A stretch of 64,000 nt of DNA, from positions 936,824 through 1,000,823 of the forward strand of contig NZ_AQUY01000001.1 in the NCBI RefSeq assembly GCF_000372445.1, written 5' to 3'. Each line of letters begins with the position of its first letter. The stretch's first letter is position 1. The stretch comes from Corynebacterium ulceribovis DSM 45146. Lineage in GTDB: Bacteria; Actinomycetota; Actinomycetes; Mycobacteriales; Mycobacteriaceae. A program made the position numbers and the translations under genes. Below the pieces are notes generated by a model, which was not told where the DNA came from, did not search any database, and worked only from the letters and a program-made list of their open reading frames with translations. This document shows, piece by piece, positions 8,849-18,221 of this stretch.

Positions 8849-9964
8849 GTGACGAACTCTGCAGTTCTGGTACTGGCCGACGGCCGCGCCTTCTATGGCC
8901 GCTCCTATGGCGCCACCGCAACCGTCTACGGTGAAGTTGGTTTCACCACCGATTTCGTTGGCTACCAGGAGGCAATGACCACCCCGGTTAACCACGGCGT
9001 TCTGCTCGCTTTCGCTGCGCCACAAATCGGCAACACCGGCTGGAACGAAGAAGACTCCCTCAGCCGCGACGGCAAAATTTGGACCGCAGGCATCATTATT
9101 CGTGACCCGTCCACAGTCACCTCGAATTGGCGTGCGACCTCTTCGCTTGTTGACGTTATGAATGCCCAGGAAATCACCGGCATCTCGCATATCGATACTC
9201 GTGCCCTAGTGCAGTACATCCGGGACAACGGCAGCCAGATGGGCGGCATTTTCACTGGTGCGGATGCGAAACGACCAGTCGAAGAACTGGCTCAGGCGGT
9301 TGCCGAGTACAGCTTCGAGATTCTGGCTAACCAGGTGAGCACCGAAGCGGAATACCTCGTCAACAACCCAGACGCTGACGGACTGGACATCGTCGCCGTG
9401 GACTACGGAATGCCGAAGCCAGAAGCACAGGCATTTGCAGACCGCGGCGCCAAGGTCACCGTTGTGAACTCTGCGACTTGTGGTGAAGAAATCGTCAATA
9501 AGCAACCAGCAGCTGTGCTGCTGTCGTCGGGTCCTGGAAACCCTGCGGACGCCGACCTTTCGGCAGTACAAACTGTCCTGCGCGCTGGCCTGCCAGTGTT
9601 CGCGTTTGGTTTCGGTGCACAGCTGTTGGCACGAGCAGTGGGCTTTGACACGGAAAAGCTGCCGGTTGCGGACCGCGGCTCGAATATTCCGGTCCGTGCG
9701 GAAGATGGCAGCACCTACATCACGGTGCAGAACCACTCTTACGGCATCGTCGGGGAAGAGGGGCAGAAGGTCGAATCTGAATTCGGCGAAGCTCGCGTCT
9801 CCCACATCAGCCTGAACGACGGCACCGTCGAAGGCATCGCACTGAACGACACCGCTGTTGGTGTGCTGTTTGACCCAACTCGCGCTGCAGGTGCAGTTGG
9901 TGCGGAAAACCTGATTGACCAGTTCATTAACCGCGTTGCCGGTAAGACCCAGGAAGAGGCTTAA
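8849..9964 (+). CDS. carA: carbamoyl phosphate synthase small subunit, glutaminase residues missing
   Basis: By position (pyrC-carA-carB) and by its N-terminal domain ([34 protein letters not shown]) this is CarA, which normally hydrolyses glutamine and passes ammonia to CarB. The C-terminal class I amidotransferase domain is full length and in frame but lacks its catalytic triad: the nucleophile elbow expected as G-I-C-F-G-N-Q reads AFGFGAQ (Gly at 9608-9610), and the H-P-E motif expected near the end reads FDPTR (Asp at 9872-9874, Thr at 9878-9880). The oxyanion/product region SSGPGNP and QNHSYG are retained. 371 residues from GTG 8849 (GAAAGAGA before it); ATG 8813 overlapping pyrC is an alternative start. 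Structural role with an ammonia-fed CarB is the likely consequence. Confidence 0.88.
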   Translation: MTNSAVLVLADGRAFYGRSYGATATVYGEVGFTTDFVGYQEAMTTPVNHGVLLAFAAPQIGNTGWNEEDSLSRDGKIWTAGIIIRDPSTVTSNWRATSSLVDVMNAQEITGISHIDTRALVQYIRDNGSQMGGIFTGADAKRPVEELAQAVAEYSFEILANQVSTEAEYLVNNPDADGLDIVAVDYGMPKPEAQAFADRGAKVTVVNSATCGEEIVNKQPAAVLLSSGPGNPADADLSAVQTVLRAGLPVFAFGFGAQLLARAVGFDTEKLPVADRGSNIPVRAEDGSTYITVQNHSYGIVGEEGQKVESEFGEARVSHISLNDGTVEGIALNDTAVGVLFDPTRAAGAVGAENLIDQFINRVAGKTQEEA

Positions 9965-9968
9965 ATCC

Positions 9969-12900
9969 ATGCCACGTCGTCAAGACATTAACCACGTTCT
10001 GGTCATTGGCTCCGGCCCAATCGTCATTGGTCAAGCCTGCGAGTTTGACTACTCCGGTACCCAGGCCTGCCGCGTCCTGAAAGAAGAAGGGCTGCGCGTC
10101 ACCCTGATTAACTCCAACCCGGCCACCATCATGACCGACCCGGAGTTCGCCGACCATACCTACATTGAACCGATCGCGCCGGAATACATTGAGCGGATTT
10201 TCCAGAAGGAAATCGAAGAAGGCCACCCAGTCGACGCGGTGCTGGCTACCCTTGGTGGACAAACCGCACTGAACGCCGCCATCCAACTGGACCGCCGCGG
10301 CATCCTGGATAAGTACAACGTCGAGCTCATCGGCGTGGACATTGACGCTATTGAACGCGGCGAAGACCGCCAAAAGTTCAAGGACATTGTTGCTTCCATC
10401 GGCGGCGAATCCGCACGCTCGGCGGTGTGCCACTCCATGGAAGAAGTCCACGAAACCGTTAAGGAACTGGGTCTGCCAGTGGTGGTACGCCCATCCTTCA
10501 CCATGGGTGGTCTCGGCTCCGGCTTGGCATACACCTACGAAGACCTCGACCGCATTGCCGGCGGTGGTCTGGCAGCGTCCCCAGAAGCCAACGTGCTGAT
10601 TGAAGAGTCCATCCTTGGTTGGAAGGAACTCGAACTGGAGCTGATGCGTGACCACAACGACAACGTCATCGTCATCTGCTCCATTGAAAACGTCGACGCG
10701 CTGGGCGTGCACACCGGTGACTCTGTCACCTTGGCACCAGCGATGACCATGACCGCGCCAGAGTACGAAAAGATGTGCCAGCAGGGTGTGGACATTATCC
10801 GCGAAGTTGGCGTGGCGTCGGGCGGCTGTAACCTGCAGTTCGCCATCCACCCAACCAACGGCCGTCTCATCACCATTGAGATGAACCCACGAGTCTCCCG
10901 CTCGTCGGCGCTGGCTTCTAAGGCCACTGGTTTCCCAATCGCGAAGTTCGCCGCGAAACTGGCTATCGGCTACACCCTGGACGAGATCACCAACGACATG
11001 ACTGGCACCACGCCAGCCCTGTTCCAGCCAGCATGCGACTACGTCATCGTCAAGGCACCGCGCTTTGCCTTCGAAAAGTTCCCAGGTGCCGACGACACCT
11101 TGACCACCACCATGAAGTCCGTTGGTGAAGCGATGGCCATTGGCCGTAACTACATCAGCGCACTGAACAAGGCAATGCGCTCGATGGAGACTAAGCAGGC
11201 CGGTTTCTGGACCATGCCAGATGAGACCTTCGCCGGCGAGAACGCCACCGACGTTGACGCAATCCTCAAGGACCTGGAACGGCCAACCGACGGTCGCCAG
11301 TACGACATTGAGCTGGCGCTGCGCCTCGGTGCGTCGGTTGATGACGTCTACAAGCACTCTGGTGTCGACCCATGGTTCGTGTCCGAAGTGGCGAACCTGG
11401 TGGAGCTGCGCAGCCGTATCCTCGACGCCCCAGTGGTCGATGCCGACCTGCTGCGGGAAGCGAAGTACTACGGCCTGTCCGACAAGCAGATCGCGGCGCT
11501 GCGCCCAGAGCTAGCTGGTGAGGACGGTGTTCGTAACCTCCGTGAGCGTATGGGCATCTTCCCTGTGTTCAAGACCGTGGATACCTGCGCTGGTGAGTTC
11601 GAATCCGCTGCGGAGTACCACTACTCGACCTACGAGCTGGACCCGACCGCTGTGTCGGAAATTAAGCCGCAGACGGACCGCGAGAAGATCATCATTTTGG
11701 GTTCCGGCCCGAACCGAATCGGTCAGGGCATTGAGTTTGACTACTCCTGTGTCCACGCGGCACTGGAACTGTCCCGTGTCGGCTACGAAACCGTCATGGT
11801 CAACTGCAACCCAGAGACCGTGTCCACCGACTACAACACCGCTGACCGCCTGTACTTCGAACCACTGACCTTCGAAGACGTGATGGAGGTCTACCGCGCG
11901 GAGGCTCAGTCCGGCAACGTTGCCGGTGTGATTGTGCAGCTTGGTGGCCAAACCCCGCTGGGCCTGGCACAGCGACTATCCGATGCTGGTGTTCCAGTGA
12001 TTGGCACCACCCCTGAGTCGATTAACTCTGCGGAAGACCGCGGCGAATTCGGCAAGGTTCTGGCTGATGCGGAGCTCACGGCACCGGCCTTCGGCACGGC
12101 TACCTCCTTCGAGGAAGCCCGCGAAGTTGCCGCGAAGGTGGGCTACCCAGTGCTGGTCCGTCCGTCCTACGTGCTGGGCGGCCGCGGCATGGAAATTGTC
12201 TACGACGAGAAGTCGCTGGCCGACTACATTGTTCGCGCCACTGAAATCACCGACGACCACCCAGTGTTGGTGGACCGCTTCTTGGACAGCGCCATCGAAA
12301 TTGACGTTGACGCGCTGTGCGACGGCGAAGAGGTGTACCTCGGCGGTGTGATGGAGCACATTGAGGAAGCTGGTATTCACTCCGGTGACTCTGCCTGCGC
12401 CCTGCCGCCGATGACGTTGTCGGAAGACACCATCGACAAGGTCCGTGAAGCTACTGCGAAGTTGGCACATGGCATTGGTGTTAAGGGCCTGATGAACGTC
12501 CAGTTCGCTTGGAAGGATGAAATCCTTTACGTCATCGAGGCGAACCCGCGGGCATCGCGCACCGTGCCGTTCGTGTCGAAGGCGACCGGTGTGCAGCTGG
12601 CGAAGGCGGCCTCGCGCATTATGGCTGGCGCAACTATTGCTCAGCTGCGCGAAGAGGGCATGATTCCGGCTGATACTGATGGCGGCAACCTGCCACTGGA
12701 CGCGCCAATTGCGGTGAAGGAAGCTGTGCTGCCGTTCAACCGTTTCCAGCGCCCAGACGGCACCAGCTTGGATAACCTGCTGTCGCCGGAGATGAAGTCC
12801 ACTGGTGAAGTGATGGGCTTGGCCCGGGACTTCGGTACCGCGTTCGGCAAGAGCCAGGCAGCGGCGTTTGGCGCGTTGCCAACCAAGGGCAATGTGTTTG

Positions 12901-13316
12901 TGTCCTTGGCAAATCGCGATAAGCGTGCGATGGTGCTGCCGATTCACCAGCTGGAGAAGTTGGGCTTTACCATCATGGCCACTGCCGGTACGGCTGGGAT
13001 GCTGCAGCGCAATGGTATTGACTGCACTGTTGTCCGCAAGCTGACTGAGGATGGGCCGGAAACCCCAGGTGAGGCCACGATTGTGGATCACATTCTGGAT
13101 GGTGAAGTGGACCTGATTATCAATACTCCGTTGGGCACTGGCGCTTCGCGTGTCGATGGCTACGAGATTCGCGCCGCTGCGGTGCGGATGGGTGTGCCGT
13201 GTGTGACCACGGTGCAGGGCGCTGTGGCCGCTATCCAGGGTATTGAGGCTGCGCAGACCGGTAAGACTGAAGTGTGCGCGCTCCAGGACCTGGATACACA
13301 GGCGAACCGGAAGTAG
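9969..13316 (+). CDS. carB: carbamoyl phosphate synthase large subunit
   Basis: Makes carbamoyl phosphate from bicarbonate, ammonia and two ATP for pyrimidines and arginine. The 1115-residue protein has both ATP-grasp halves, each beginning with a GSGP nucleotide motif ([18 protein letters not shown] near the start; [17 protein letters not shown] near residue 577), each with GGQT and a metal-binding E-x-NPR motif ([24 protein letters not shown]). The C-terminal MGS-type allosteric domain (from about residue 975) has TAGTA and [20 protein letters not shown] 9969 follows AGGAAGAGG at 9951-9959 inside the carA end; an upstream in-frame start at 9915 would overlap carA by 50 bases. Nothing in CarB looks degenerate, in contrast to CarA. 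Confidence 0.96.
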   Translation: MPRRQDINHVLVIGSGPIVIGQACEFDYSGTQACRVLKEEGLRVTLINSNPATIMTDPEFADHTYIEPIAPEYIERIFQKEIEEGHPVDAVLATLGGQTALNAAIQLDRRGILDKYNVELIGVDIDAIERGEDRQKFKDIVASIGGESARSAVCHSMEEVHETVKELGLPVVVRPSFTMGGLGSGLAYTYEDLDRIAGGGLAASPEANVLIEESILGWKELELELMRDHNDNVIVICSIENVDALGVHTGDSVTLAPAMTMTAPEYEKMCQQGVDIIREVGVASGGCNLQFAIHPTNGRLITIEMNPRVSRSSALASKATGFPIAKFAAKLAIGYTLDEITNDMTGTTPALFQPACDYVIVKAPRFAFEKFPGADDTLTTTMKSVGEAMAIGRNYISALNKAMRSMETKQAGFWTMPDETFAGENATDVDAILKDLERPTDGRQYDIELALRLGASVDDVYKHSGVDPWFVSEVANLVELRSRILDAPVVDADLLREAKYYGLSDKQIAALRPELAGEDGVRNLRERMGIFPVFKTVDTCAGEFESAAEYHYSTYELDPTAVSEIKPQTDREKIIILGSGPNRIGQGIEFDYSCVHAALELSRVGYETVMVNCNPETVSTDYNTADRLYFEPLTFEDVMEVYRAEAQSGNVAGVIVQLGGQTPLGLAQRLSDAGVPVIGTTPESINSAEDRGEFGKVLADAELTAPAFGTATSFEEAREVAAKVGYPVLVRPSYVLGGRGMEIVYDEKSLADYIVRATEITDDHPVLVDRFLDSAIEIDVDALCDGEEVYLGGVMEHIEEAGIHSGDSACALPPMTLSEDTIDKVREATAKLAHGIGVKGLMNVQFAWKDEILYVIEANPRASRTVPFVSKATGVQLAKAASRIMAGATIAQLREEGMIPADTDGGNLPLDAPIAVKEAVLPFNRFQRPDGTSLDNLLSPEMKSTGEVMGLARDFGTAFGKSQAAAFGALPTKGNVFVSLANRDKRAMVLPIHQLEKLGFTIMATAGTAGMLQRNGIDCTVVRKLTEDGPETPGEATIVDHILDGEVDLIINTPLGTGASRVDGYEIRAAAVRMGVPCVTTVQGAVAAIQGIEAAQTGKTEVCALQDLDTQANRK

Positions 13317-13327
13317 GCGGCAGCATC

Positions 13328-14173
13328 ATGGCATCCGTTGCATCTGACGCCGCGTCCTTCGGCGCCCGCCTGTCCGCTGCGGTAGCAGAGCGTGGCAGGT
13401 TGTGTGTGGGTATCGACCCGCATCCGAGCTTGTTGACGCAATGGGACCTACCGCACACCGCCGCCGGCCTGCGGGAATTCTCGCAGATCTGTGTTGCTGC
13501 GTTTTCTGACACTGTTGCGGTGGTCAAACCGCAGGTGGCGTTTTACGAAGCATATGGTTCGGCTGGTTTCGCTGTGCTTGAGGAGACAATGGCTGAGCTG
13601 CGGGCGGCCGGTGTTCTGGTCGTCGCAGACGCTAAGCGTGGCGATATTGGCTCGACAATGGCTGCCTATGCACAGGCCTGGTTAGGGGAGGGGTCGGCGC
13701 TTTCTGCGGATGCGTTGACCGTGAACCCGTTCCTTGGGATGGGCGCGCTGCAGCCTGCTATTGAGTTGGCGCAGGAAAACGGCCGCGGGTTGTTTTTCCT
13801 AGCGGCGACATCGAATCCGGAGGCTCGTCGGGTGCAGGATGCCCAGATCCTGGGCGATACTTTGTCGCAGGATGTGGTGGATACGGTTGCTGCGCTCAAT
13901 GAGATTGAGGTGGAGCAAGCCGGTTTGGGTTCGTTTGGTGTGGTCGTCGGTGCGACGCTTACTGACCCGCCTTACCTGTCTGAACTTGGTGGCCCGATTC
14001 TGATGCCAGGTGTTGGTGCGCAGGGCGCAACGGCAGCGGATGTAGATCGGATTGCTGGGGATATGCGACACGCGGCTTTGCCAAATATTTCTCGCGCAAT
14101 CTTGAAGCAGGGACCTGACCTGCAGAAACTGCGTAGTGCAGTTTTGGCTGCGGCCGAAGATTTTCCTGCATAA
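13328..14173 (+). CDS. pyrF: orotidine-5'-phosphate decarboxylase
   Basis: Last step of UMP synthesis. It belongs to the long (type 2) PyrF group of actinobacteria, 281 residues from ATG 13328. The active-site Lys-Asp array is DAKRGDIGST near residues 103-112, with VGIDPHP, KPQVAFYEAYG and the phosphate-binding GVGAQG also present. The longer frame from 13274 overlaps carB and has no conservation. pyrD and pyrE are not in the window, as is common in corynebacteria. Confidence 0.95.
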   Translation: MASVASDAASFGARLSAAVAERGRLCVGIDPHPSLLTQWDLPHTAAGLREFSQICVAAFSDTVAVVKPQVAFYEAYGSAGFAVLEETMAELRAAGVLVVADAKRGDIGSTMAAYAQAWLGEGSALSADALTVNPFLGMGALQPAIELAQENGRGLFFLAATSNPEARRVQDAQILGDTLSQDVVDTVAALNEIEVEQAGLGSFGVVVGATLTDPPYLSELGGPILMPGVGAQGATAADVDRIAGDMRHAALPNISRAILKQGPDLQKLRSAVLAAAEDFPA

Positions 14174-14185
14174 ACACAGTTAAAA

Positions 14186-14213
14186 CCCATGTCACAGGCT
14201 CCCTTGGCATGGG
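14186..14213 (+). other. inverted repeat after pyrF
   Basis: CCCATG (14186-14191) and CATGGG (14208-14213) can pair across a 16-base loop 13 bases after the pyrF stop. There is no T run, so it is at best a weak terminator or an RNA-processing hairpin at the end of the pyr operon. Confidence 0.3.
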
Positions 14214-14227
14214 CTTGCTGCTGTTAG

Positions 14228-14293
14228 TGCTACACTTGCCGAAAGTTGACCGATTTTCGTTGGTCAGACGATAACGCGGCTATTGTTAGCCGC
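14228..14293 (+). promoter_or_regulatory. mihF extended -10 promoter and structured leader
   Basis: TGCTACACT (14228-14236) is an extended -10 element, placing the start near 14243. The resulting leader of roughly 85 nucleotides holds two hairpins: TGACC (14247-14251) with GGTCA (14262-14266), and a perfect seven-base stem GCGGCTA (14276-14282) with TAGCCGC (14287-14293) around a TTGT loop. The ribosome binding site GGAGGA lies downstream and outside the stems. A role in RNA stability or regulation is inferred only. Confidence 0.55.
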
Positions 14294-14328
14294 ACACCAT
14301 TTGCAATCTATTTGAACCGGAGGAATCC

Positions 14329-14655
14329 GTGGCCCTTCCGCAGTTGACCCCTGAGCAGCGTGCAGCAGCCCTGGAAAAGGCAGCACAGGCACGTAAGGTT
14401 CGCGCAGAATTGAAGGATCAGCTCAAGCGCGGCGACATCGACCTCAAGGAAGTTCTTGAGCGCGCTGACAACGACGACATCATCGGCAAGATGAAGGTCT
14501 CTGCTTTGCTCGAAGCCCTGCCAAAGGTGGGCAAGGTCAAGGCTCAGGAAATCATGACTGACCTGGAAATCGCCCCAACTCGTCGTCTGCGTGGTCTTGG
14601 TGACCGCCAGCGTCGTGCCCTGCTGGAGCGTTTCGGCTTCTCCGAAGAGGCCTAA
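14329..14655 (+). CDS. mihF: actinobacterial integration host factor (MihF)
   Basis: A 108-residue nucleoid-associated DNA-binding protein of the mycobacterial IHF family, unrelated to HU/IHF of proteobacteria. The N-terminal basic helix (LTPEQRAAALEKAAQARKVRAELK) is followed by a helix-hairpin-helix-like segment, LPKVGKVKAQEIM, around residues 63-75, and the tail RRLRGLGDRQRRALLERFGF that contacts DNA. GTG 14329 is preceded by GGAGGA. It starts a new transcription unit, with gmk beginning six bases after its stop. Confidence 0.95.
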   Translation: MALPQLTPEQRAAALEKAAQARKVRAELKDQLKRGDIDLKEVLERADNDDIIGKMKVSALLEALPKVGKVKAQEIMTDLEIAPTRRLRGLGDRQRRALLERFGFSEEA

Positions 14656-14661
14656 ACGGCG

Positions 14662-15315
14662 ATGACCGGAGCTAATACGGTTAACGAATCCGCGGCGTCC
14701 ACGAAAGGCCAGCTGATTGTGCTGGCTGGCCCGTCGGCCGTCGGAAAATCCACCGTGGTGGATCGGCTTCGTACCGAAGTTCCGGAGCTCTACTTTAGTG
14801 TGTCCATGACCACTCGGGCTCCACGTCCGGGCGAGGTTGATGGGCACCATTACTATTTTGTGTCTGTTGACGAATTCCAGCGCAATATCGACAACGGTCT
14901 GATGCTGGAATGGGCGGAAATCCACGGTGGCTTGCAGCTATCTGGTACTCCAGCTAGCCCAGTGCAGTCAGCGTTGGATGACGGACGACCAGTTTTGGTC
15001 GAAGTCGACATCGAAGGTGCTCGGAACGTGCGCCAGGCTATGCCTGACGCACAACTGGTTTTCCTTGCACCACCTGACTGGGATACGCTGGTAGAACGGC
15101 TTACTGGCCGTGGTACCGAAGCACCTGAGGTCATCGAGCGTCGGTTGCAGACAGCAAAGAATGAGCTCCGGTGCACTGACGAATTCAACTTTGTGGTCAT
15201 CAACGACGATGTTGACCACGCAGTCGACGCAATTGCAGCACTGTTGCTGAACAAACCTGTCAAGGAAGTTGTTCGGGATGACATGCGCGATACCGTTGTA
15301 CTGAACGAGAACTAA
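14662..15315 (+). CDS. gmk: guanylate kinase
   Basis: Phosphorylates GMP to GDP. P-loop AGPSAVGKST lies near residues 21-30; the GMP-binding region has SMTTRAPRPGE, GHHYYFVS and EWAEIHG; VEVDIEGARNVR and RGTEAPEVIERRL form the lid. The 217-residue length includes about 14 residues before the core, so the ATG at 14662 is accepted, though a slightly later start is possible. Next to mihF and rpoZ as in other actinobacteria. Confidence 0.95.
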   Translation: MTGANTVNESAASTKGQLIVLAGPSAVGKSTVVDRLRTEVPELYFSVSMTTRAPRPGEVDGHHYYFVSVDEFQRNIDNGLMLEWAEIHGGLQLSGTPASPVQSALDDGRPVLVEVDIEGARNVRQAMPDAQLVFLAPPDWDTLVERLTGRGTEAPEVIERRLQTAKNELRCTDEFNFVVINDDVDHAVDAIAALLLNKPVKEVVRDDMRDTVVLNEN

Positions 15316-15342
15316 CTACCTCCAGGGAAGGTTGTCACTTAC

Positions 15343-15636
15343 GTGAGCACTGACAACGCTGCAACTAACGCCAAGCACGAAGAAGCTATCTTCGACCAGC
15401 CGGATGGCATCACCAACCCGCCGATCGATGAGCTGCTGGAACACGCGTCCTCGAAGTACGCGCTGGCCATCTTCGCGGCGAAGCGTGCCCGACAGATTAA
15501 CCAGTACTACCTGGAGTCGGATGAGCAGATCCAGGAGTTCGTTGGACCGCTGGTCGGCAACGAGGCTGGCGAAAAGCCACTGTCGTTGGCGATGCGCGAA
15601 ATCAACGACGGTCTGCTGAACCACACCGAAGGGTAG
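15343..15636 (+). CDS. rpoZ: RNA polymerase omega subunit
   Basis: Small subunit that binds beta-prime and helps assemble RNA polymerase. It is 97 residues long with the omega core [28 protein letters not shown]-like segment at about residues 24-51 (quoted here as PPIDELLE and [17 protein letters not shown]) and [10 protein letters not shown] near the C-terminus. GTG start at 15343; gmk-rpoZ-coaBC is a widely conserved order. Confidence 0.95.
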   Translation: MSTDNAATNAKHEEAIFDQPDGITNPPIDELLEHASSKYALAIFAAKRARQINQYYLESDEQIQEFVGPLVGNEAGEKPLSLAMREINDGLLNHTEG

Positions 15637-15648
15637 GACCGCAAGCAT

Positions 15649-16899
15649 ATGGCCGCCGCCACTAATGTCGATTCTCTTAAAGTTGTCGTCGGAGTGGCCG
15701 GCGGCATTGCTGCATTTAAAGCCCCTTCGGTGGTGCGACAGTTCACCGAACAGGGCCACAGCGTCACCGTAGTGCCCACAGAATCAGCACTGCGCTTTGT
15801 GGGCGAAACCACCTTCGCGGCGCTCTCCGGCAACGTCATCACCACCACCGTATTCGAGGGTGTCGATGAAGTGCGCCACGTTCGCGTCGGCCAAGAAGCT
15901 GACCTGATCGTCATTGCCCCTGCCACTGCAGACCTCATGGCCCGGATGGCGATGGGGCGTGCTGACGATATGCTCACCGCCACTTTGCTCGTGGCTACCT
16001 GTCCAGTTGTGGTTGCTCCGGCAATGCACACCGAAATGTGGCATCACCCGGCAACGGTTGCAAATGTGCAGACGCTGCGCCAGCGCGGGATCATTGTGCT
16101 GGAACCGGCGCATGGACGATTGACCGGTAAAGATACCGGGCCTGGCCGCATGTTAGAGCCTGAGCAGATCGCCTCGTTGGCTATGTTGGCGGCAACCAAA
16201 CCTCGGGCGTTCACCCGAGATCTTGAAGAGCTGCACGTTCTCATCTCGGCCGGCGGTACTCGCGAGCCACTTGACCCAGTCCGGTTTATCGGTAACCGTT
16301 CCTCCGGTCGACAGGGTTTTGCGCTGGCGGAAATTGCTGCGCAACGCGGCGCGAAAGTCACTGTGGTGGCAGGGTCAGTGGATAGCTTGCCGACGCCAGC
16401 CGGCGCAACGGTGATTTCGGTAGAAACCACCCGGGAAATGGAAGCCGCGATGAACGAGGTAGCGCCAACTGCGGATGTCATCATTATGTCCGCTGCGGTG
16501 GCTGACTATCGCCCAGAGACCGTTATTACCTCCAAGGCCAAAAAGGGATCGGACTCTGAACTGACCACCATCAAATTGGTGGAGAACCCCGATATCCTCG
16601 CCGGGCTAGTTCAGTCCCGCACCGCTGGCGTTTTCGAAAAGCAACCCACAATTGTTGGCTTTGCAGCGGAAACCGGCGACGAGAATGGCACCCCGTTGGA
16701 ATATGGCCGGGCAAAACTAGCGCGTAAAGGCTGCGATGTACTGTTGTGCAATGTAGTTGGCGATGGCAAGGCCTTCGGTACGACCGATAACGCTGGCTGG
16801 ATTTTGGACAAAAATGGTGGCGAAACGGAAGTCGAGTTTGGCTCCAAGTTCGCGTTGGCCGCCGCGCTTTTGGACAGTGTCCGTCAGCTTCGGAACTAA
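15649..16899 (+). CDS. coaBC: bifunctional phosphopantothenoylcysteine decarboxylase/synthase CoaBC
   Basis: Two consecutive coenzyme A steps in one 416-residue protein. The N-terminal flavin-dependent CoaC half has GVAGGIAAFKA, the His-containing RHVRVGQEADLIVIAPATA and the PAMHTEMW substrate clamp; the loop LTGKDTGPGRM replaces the ACGE type of E. coli, as in other actinobacteria. The CoaB half, from about residue 190, has SAGGTREPLDPVRFIGNRSS, AAVADYRPE and VENPDILAGL. It is followed by the regulated metK promoter. Confidence 0.95.
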   Translation: MAAATNVDSLKVVVGVAGGIAAFKAPSVVRQFTEQGHSVTVVPTESALRFVGETTFAALSGNVITTTVFEGVDEVRHVRVGQEADLIVIAPATADLMARMAMGRADDMLTATLLVATCPVVVAPAMHTEMWHHPATVANVQTLRQRGIIVLEPAHGRLTGKDTGPGRMLEPEQIASLAMLAATKPRAFTRDLEELHVLISAGGTREPLDPVRFIGNRSSGRQGFALAEIAAQRGAKVTVVAGSVDSLPTPAGATVISVETTREMEAAMNEVAPTADVIIMSAAVADYRPETVITSKAKKGSDSELTTIKLVENPDILAGLVQSRTAGVFEKQPTIVGFAAETGDENGTPLEYGRAKLARKGCDVLLCNVVGDGKAFGTTDNAGWILDKNGGETEVEFGSKFALAAALLDSVRQLRN

Positions 16900-16929
16900 G
16901 TGCCCATAATCGTCAACAAGCGGAGCTTT

Positions 16930-16958
16930 TTGGATTTATAGACAGCTTGGTCTAATTT
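16930..16958 (+). promoter_or_regulatory. metK promoter
   Basis: TTGGAT (16930-16935) and TAATTT (16953-16958) with a 17-base spacer fit a sigma-A promoter. The spacer and the -10 are covered by the McbR-type operator at 16939-16954, so repressor binding would exclude RNA polymerase. Confidence 0.55.
16939..16954. promoter_or_regulatory. McbR operator upstream of metK
   Basis: TAGAC-AGCTTG-GTCTA is a perfect match to the TAGAC-N6-GTCTA inverted repeat bound by McbR, the TetR-family repressor of methionine and cysteine genes in Corynebacterium glutamicum, where metK is a known target. The mcbR gene itself is outside this window. S-adenosylhomocysteine is the effector known for McbR. Confidence 0.85.
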
Positions 16959-17005
16959 AGATAAGGTTGTCTCTTAGCTTAGCCCTCATTGAAAGTAGGC
17001 ATTTC

Positions 17006-18217
17006 ATGTCGCATCGGCTGTTTACCAGCGAATCCGTCACTGAAGGTCACCCAGACAAAATCTCGGATGCAATCAGCGACAATATTCTCGACGCTCTGAT
17101 TTCCAAGGACCCCAACTCGCGGGTCGCCGTCGAAACGCTGGTAACCACCGGTCTGGTCCATGTCGCCGGGGAAGTCTCCACCGAGGCTTATGTCGACATT
17201 CCACGGATTGTGCGGCGCACCCTTGCCGAGATTGGCTTCGACAGCTCAGAGAAGGGCTTCGACGCCGAAAGCTGCGGCATCACGGTCTCTATCGGTGAGC
17301 AGTCTCAGGAAATCGCTGACGGCGTGACCACAGCGTATGAAGCCCGCGTCCACGGCTCCGCTGATGTTGATGACCTGGCTGGCGCCGGTGACCAAGGCCT
17401 GATGTTTGGCTACGCCACCAACGAGACCCCCGAATTCATGCCGGTGCCGATTGCGCTGGCGCACCGTCTGGCGCGCCGCCTCACTGAAGTGCGGAAGAAG
17501 GGCATCGTGCCACACCTGCGACCAGACGGTAAAACCCAGGTGACCTTTGCTTATGACGAAAACGACAAGCCGGTCGCGCTCGATACCATCGTCATTTCGA
17601 CGCAGCATGACCCGGAAATCACTCAGGATTGGCTCTCGGAGCAGATGCGTGAGCATGTGGTCGACTACGTCATCTCTGAAAGCAAAATGCATGACTTTGT
17701 CACCGACGAGCTGACCGTGCTGGTCAACCCATCCGGCTCCTTCATCTTGGGCGGACCAAAAGGTGACGCTGGGCTGACCGGCCGAAAGATTATCGTGGAC
17801 ACTTACGGCGGCATGGCACGCCATGGTGGCGGCGCGTTTTCCGGCAAAGACCCATCAAAGGTGGACCGCTCCGGTGCCTACGCCATGCGTTGGGTGGCGA
17901 AGAATATCGTCGCAGCAGGCCTGGCGGAACGCGCTGAAGTGCAGGTAGCCTACGCCATTGGCCGGGCGAAGCCAGTGGGCTTGTACGTTGAAACCTACGA
18001 CACCGGCAAGCATGGCTTGAGCGATGAAGCGATCCAGGCTGCCGTACAGGAAGTATTCGACCTGCGTCCGGCCGCAATTATTCGCGACCTGGATTTGCTC
18101 CGGCCGATCTATGCCGGTACCGCCAGCTACGGCCACTTTGGCCGCACGGACTTGGACCTGCCGTGGGAGCGTTTGGACCGCGTGGACGCGCTGCGCGCAG
18201 CTGCTGGCCTAAACTAG
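17006..18217 (+). CDS. metK: S-adenosylmethionine synthetase
   Basis: Makes S-adenosylmethionine from methionine and ATP. The 403-residue protein begins [18 protein letters not shown] with the ATP-binding [19 protein letters not shown] at about residues 118-130 is the methionine-site loop; [17 protein letters not shown] and the P-loop-like [19 protein letters not shown] follow. I use ATG 17006, not the in-frame start at 16967, which would lie just after the promoter and lacks conservation. Expression is expected to respond to sulfur status through the McbR site. Confidence 0.96.
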   Translation: MSHRLFTSESVTEGHPDKISDAISDNILDALISKDPNSRVAVETLVTTGLVHVAGEVSTEAYVDIPRIVRRTLAEIGFDSSEKGFDAESCGITVSIGEQSQEIADGVTTAYEARVHGSADVDDLAGAGDQGLMFGYATNETPEFMPVPIALAHRLARRLTEVRKKGIVPHLRPDGKTQVTFAYDENDKPVALDTIVISTQHDPEITQDWLSEQMREHVVDYVISESKMHDFVTDELTVLVNPSGSFILGGPKGDAGLTGRKIIVDTYGGMARHGGGAFSGKDPSKVDRSGAYAMRWVAKNIVAAGLAERAEVQVAYAIGRAKPVGLYVETYDTGKHGLSDEAIQAAVQEVFDLRPAAIIRDLDLLRPIYAGTASYGHFGRTDLDLPWERLDRVDALRAAAGLN

Positions 18218-18221
18218 GTAC

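Noticed and set aside
9927-11357. 476-codon open frame antisense to carB
   Set aside because: It mirrors the codon periodicity of carB, has a Val/His/Gly-heavy composition without any recognisable motif, and carB is clearly the real gene. The same holds for long antisense frames opposite pyrB-pyrC (6969-8216), carB (11976-13091), tal (43345-44448), tkt (45027-46244), ctaA (47808-48887) and sufB (55345-56913).
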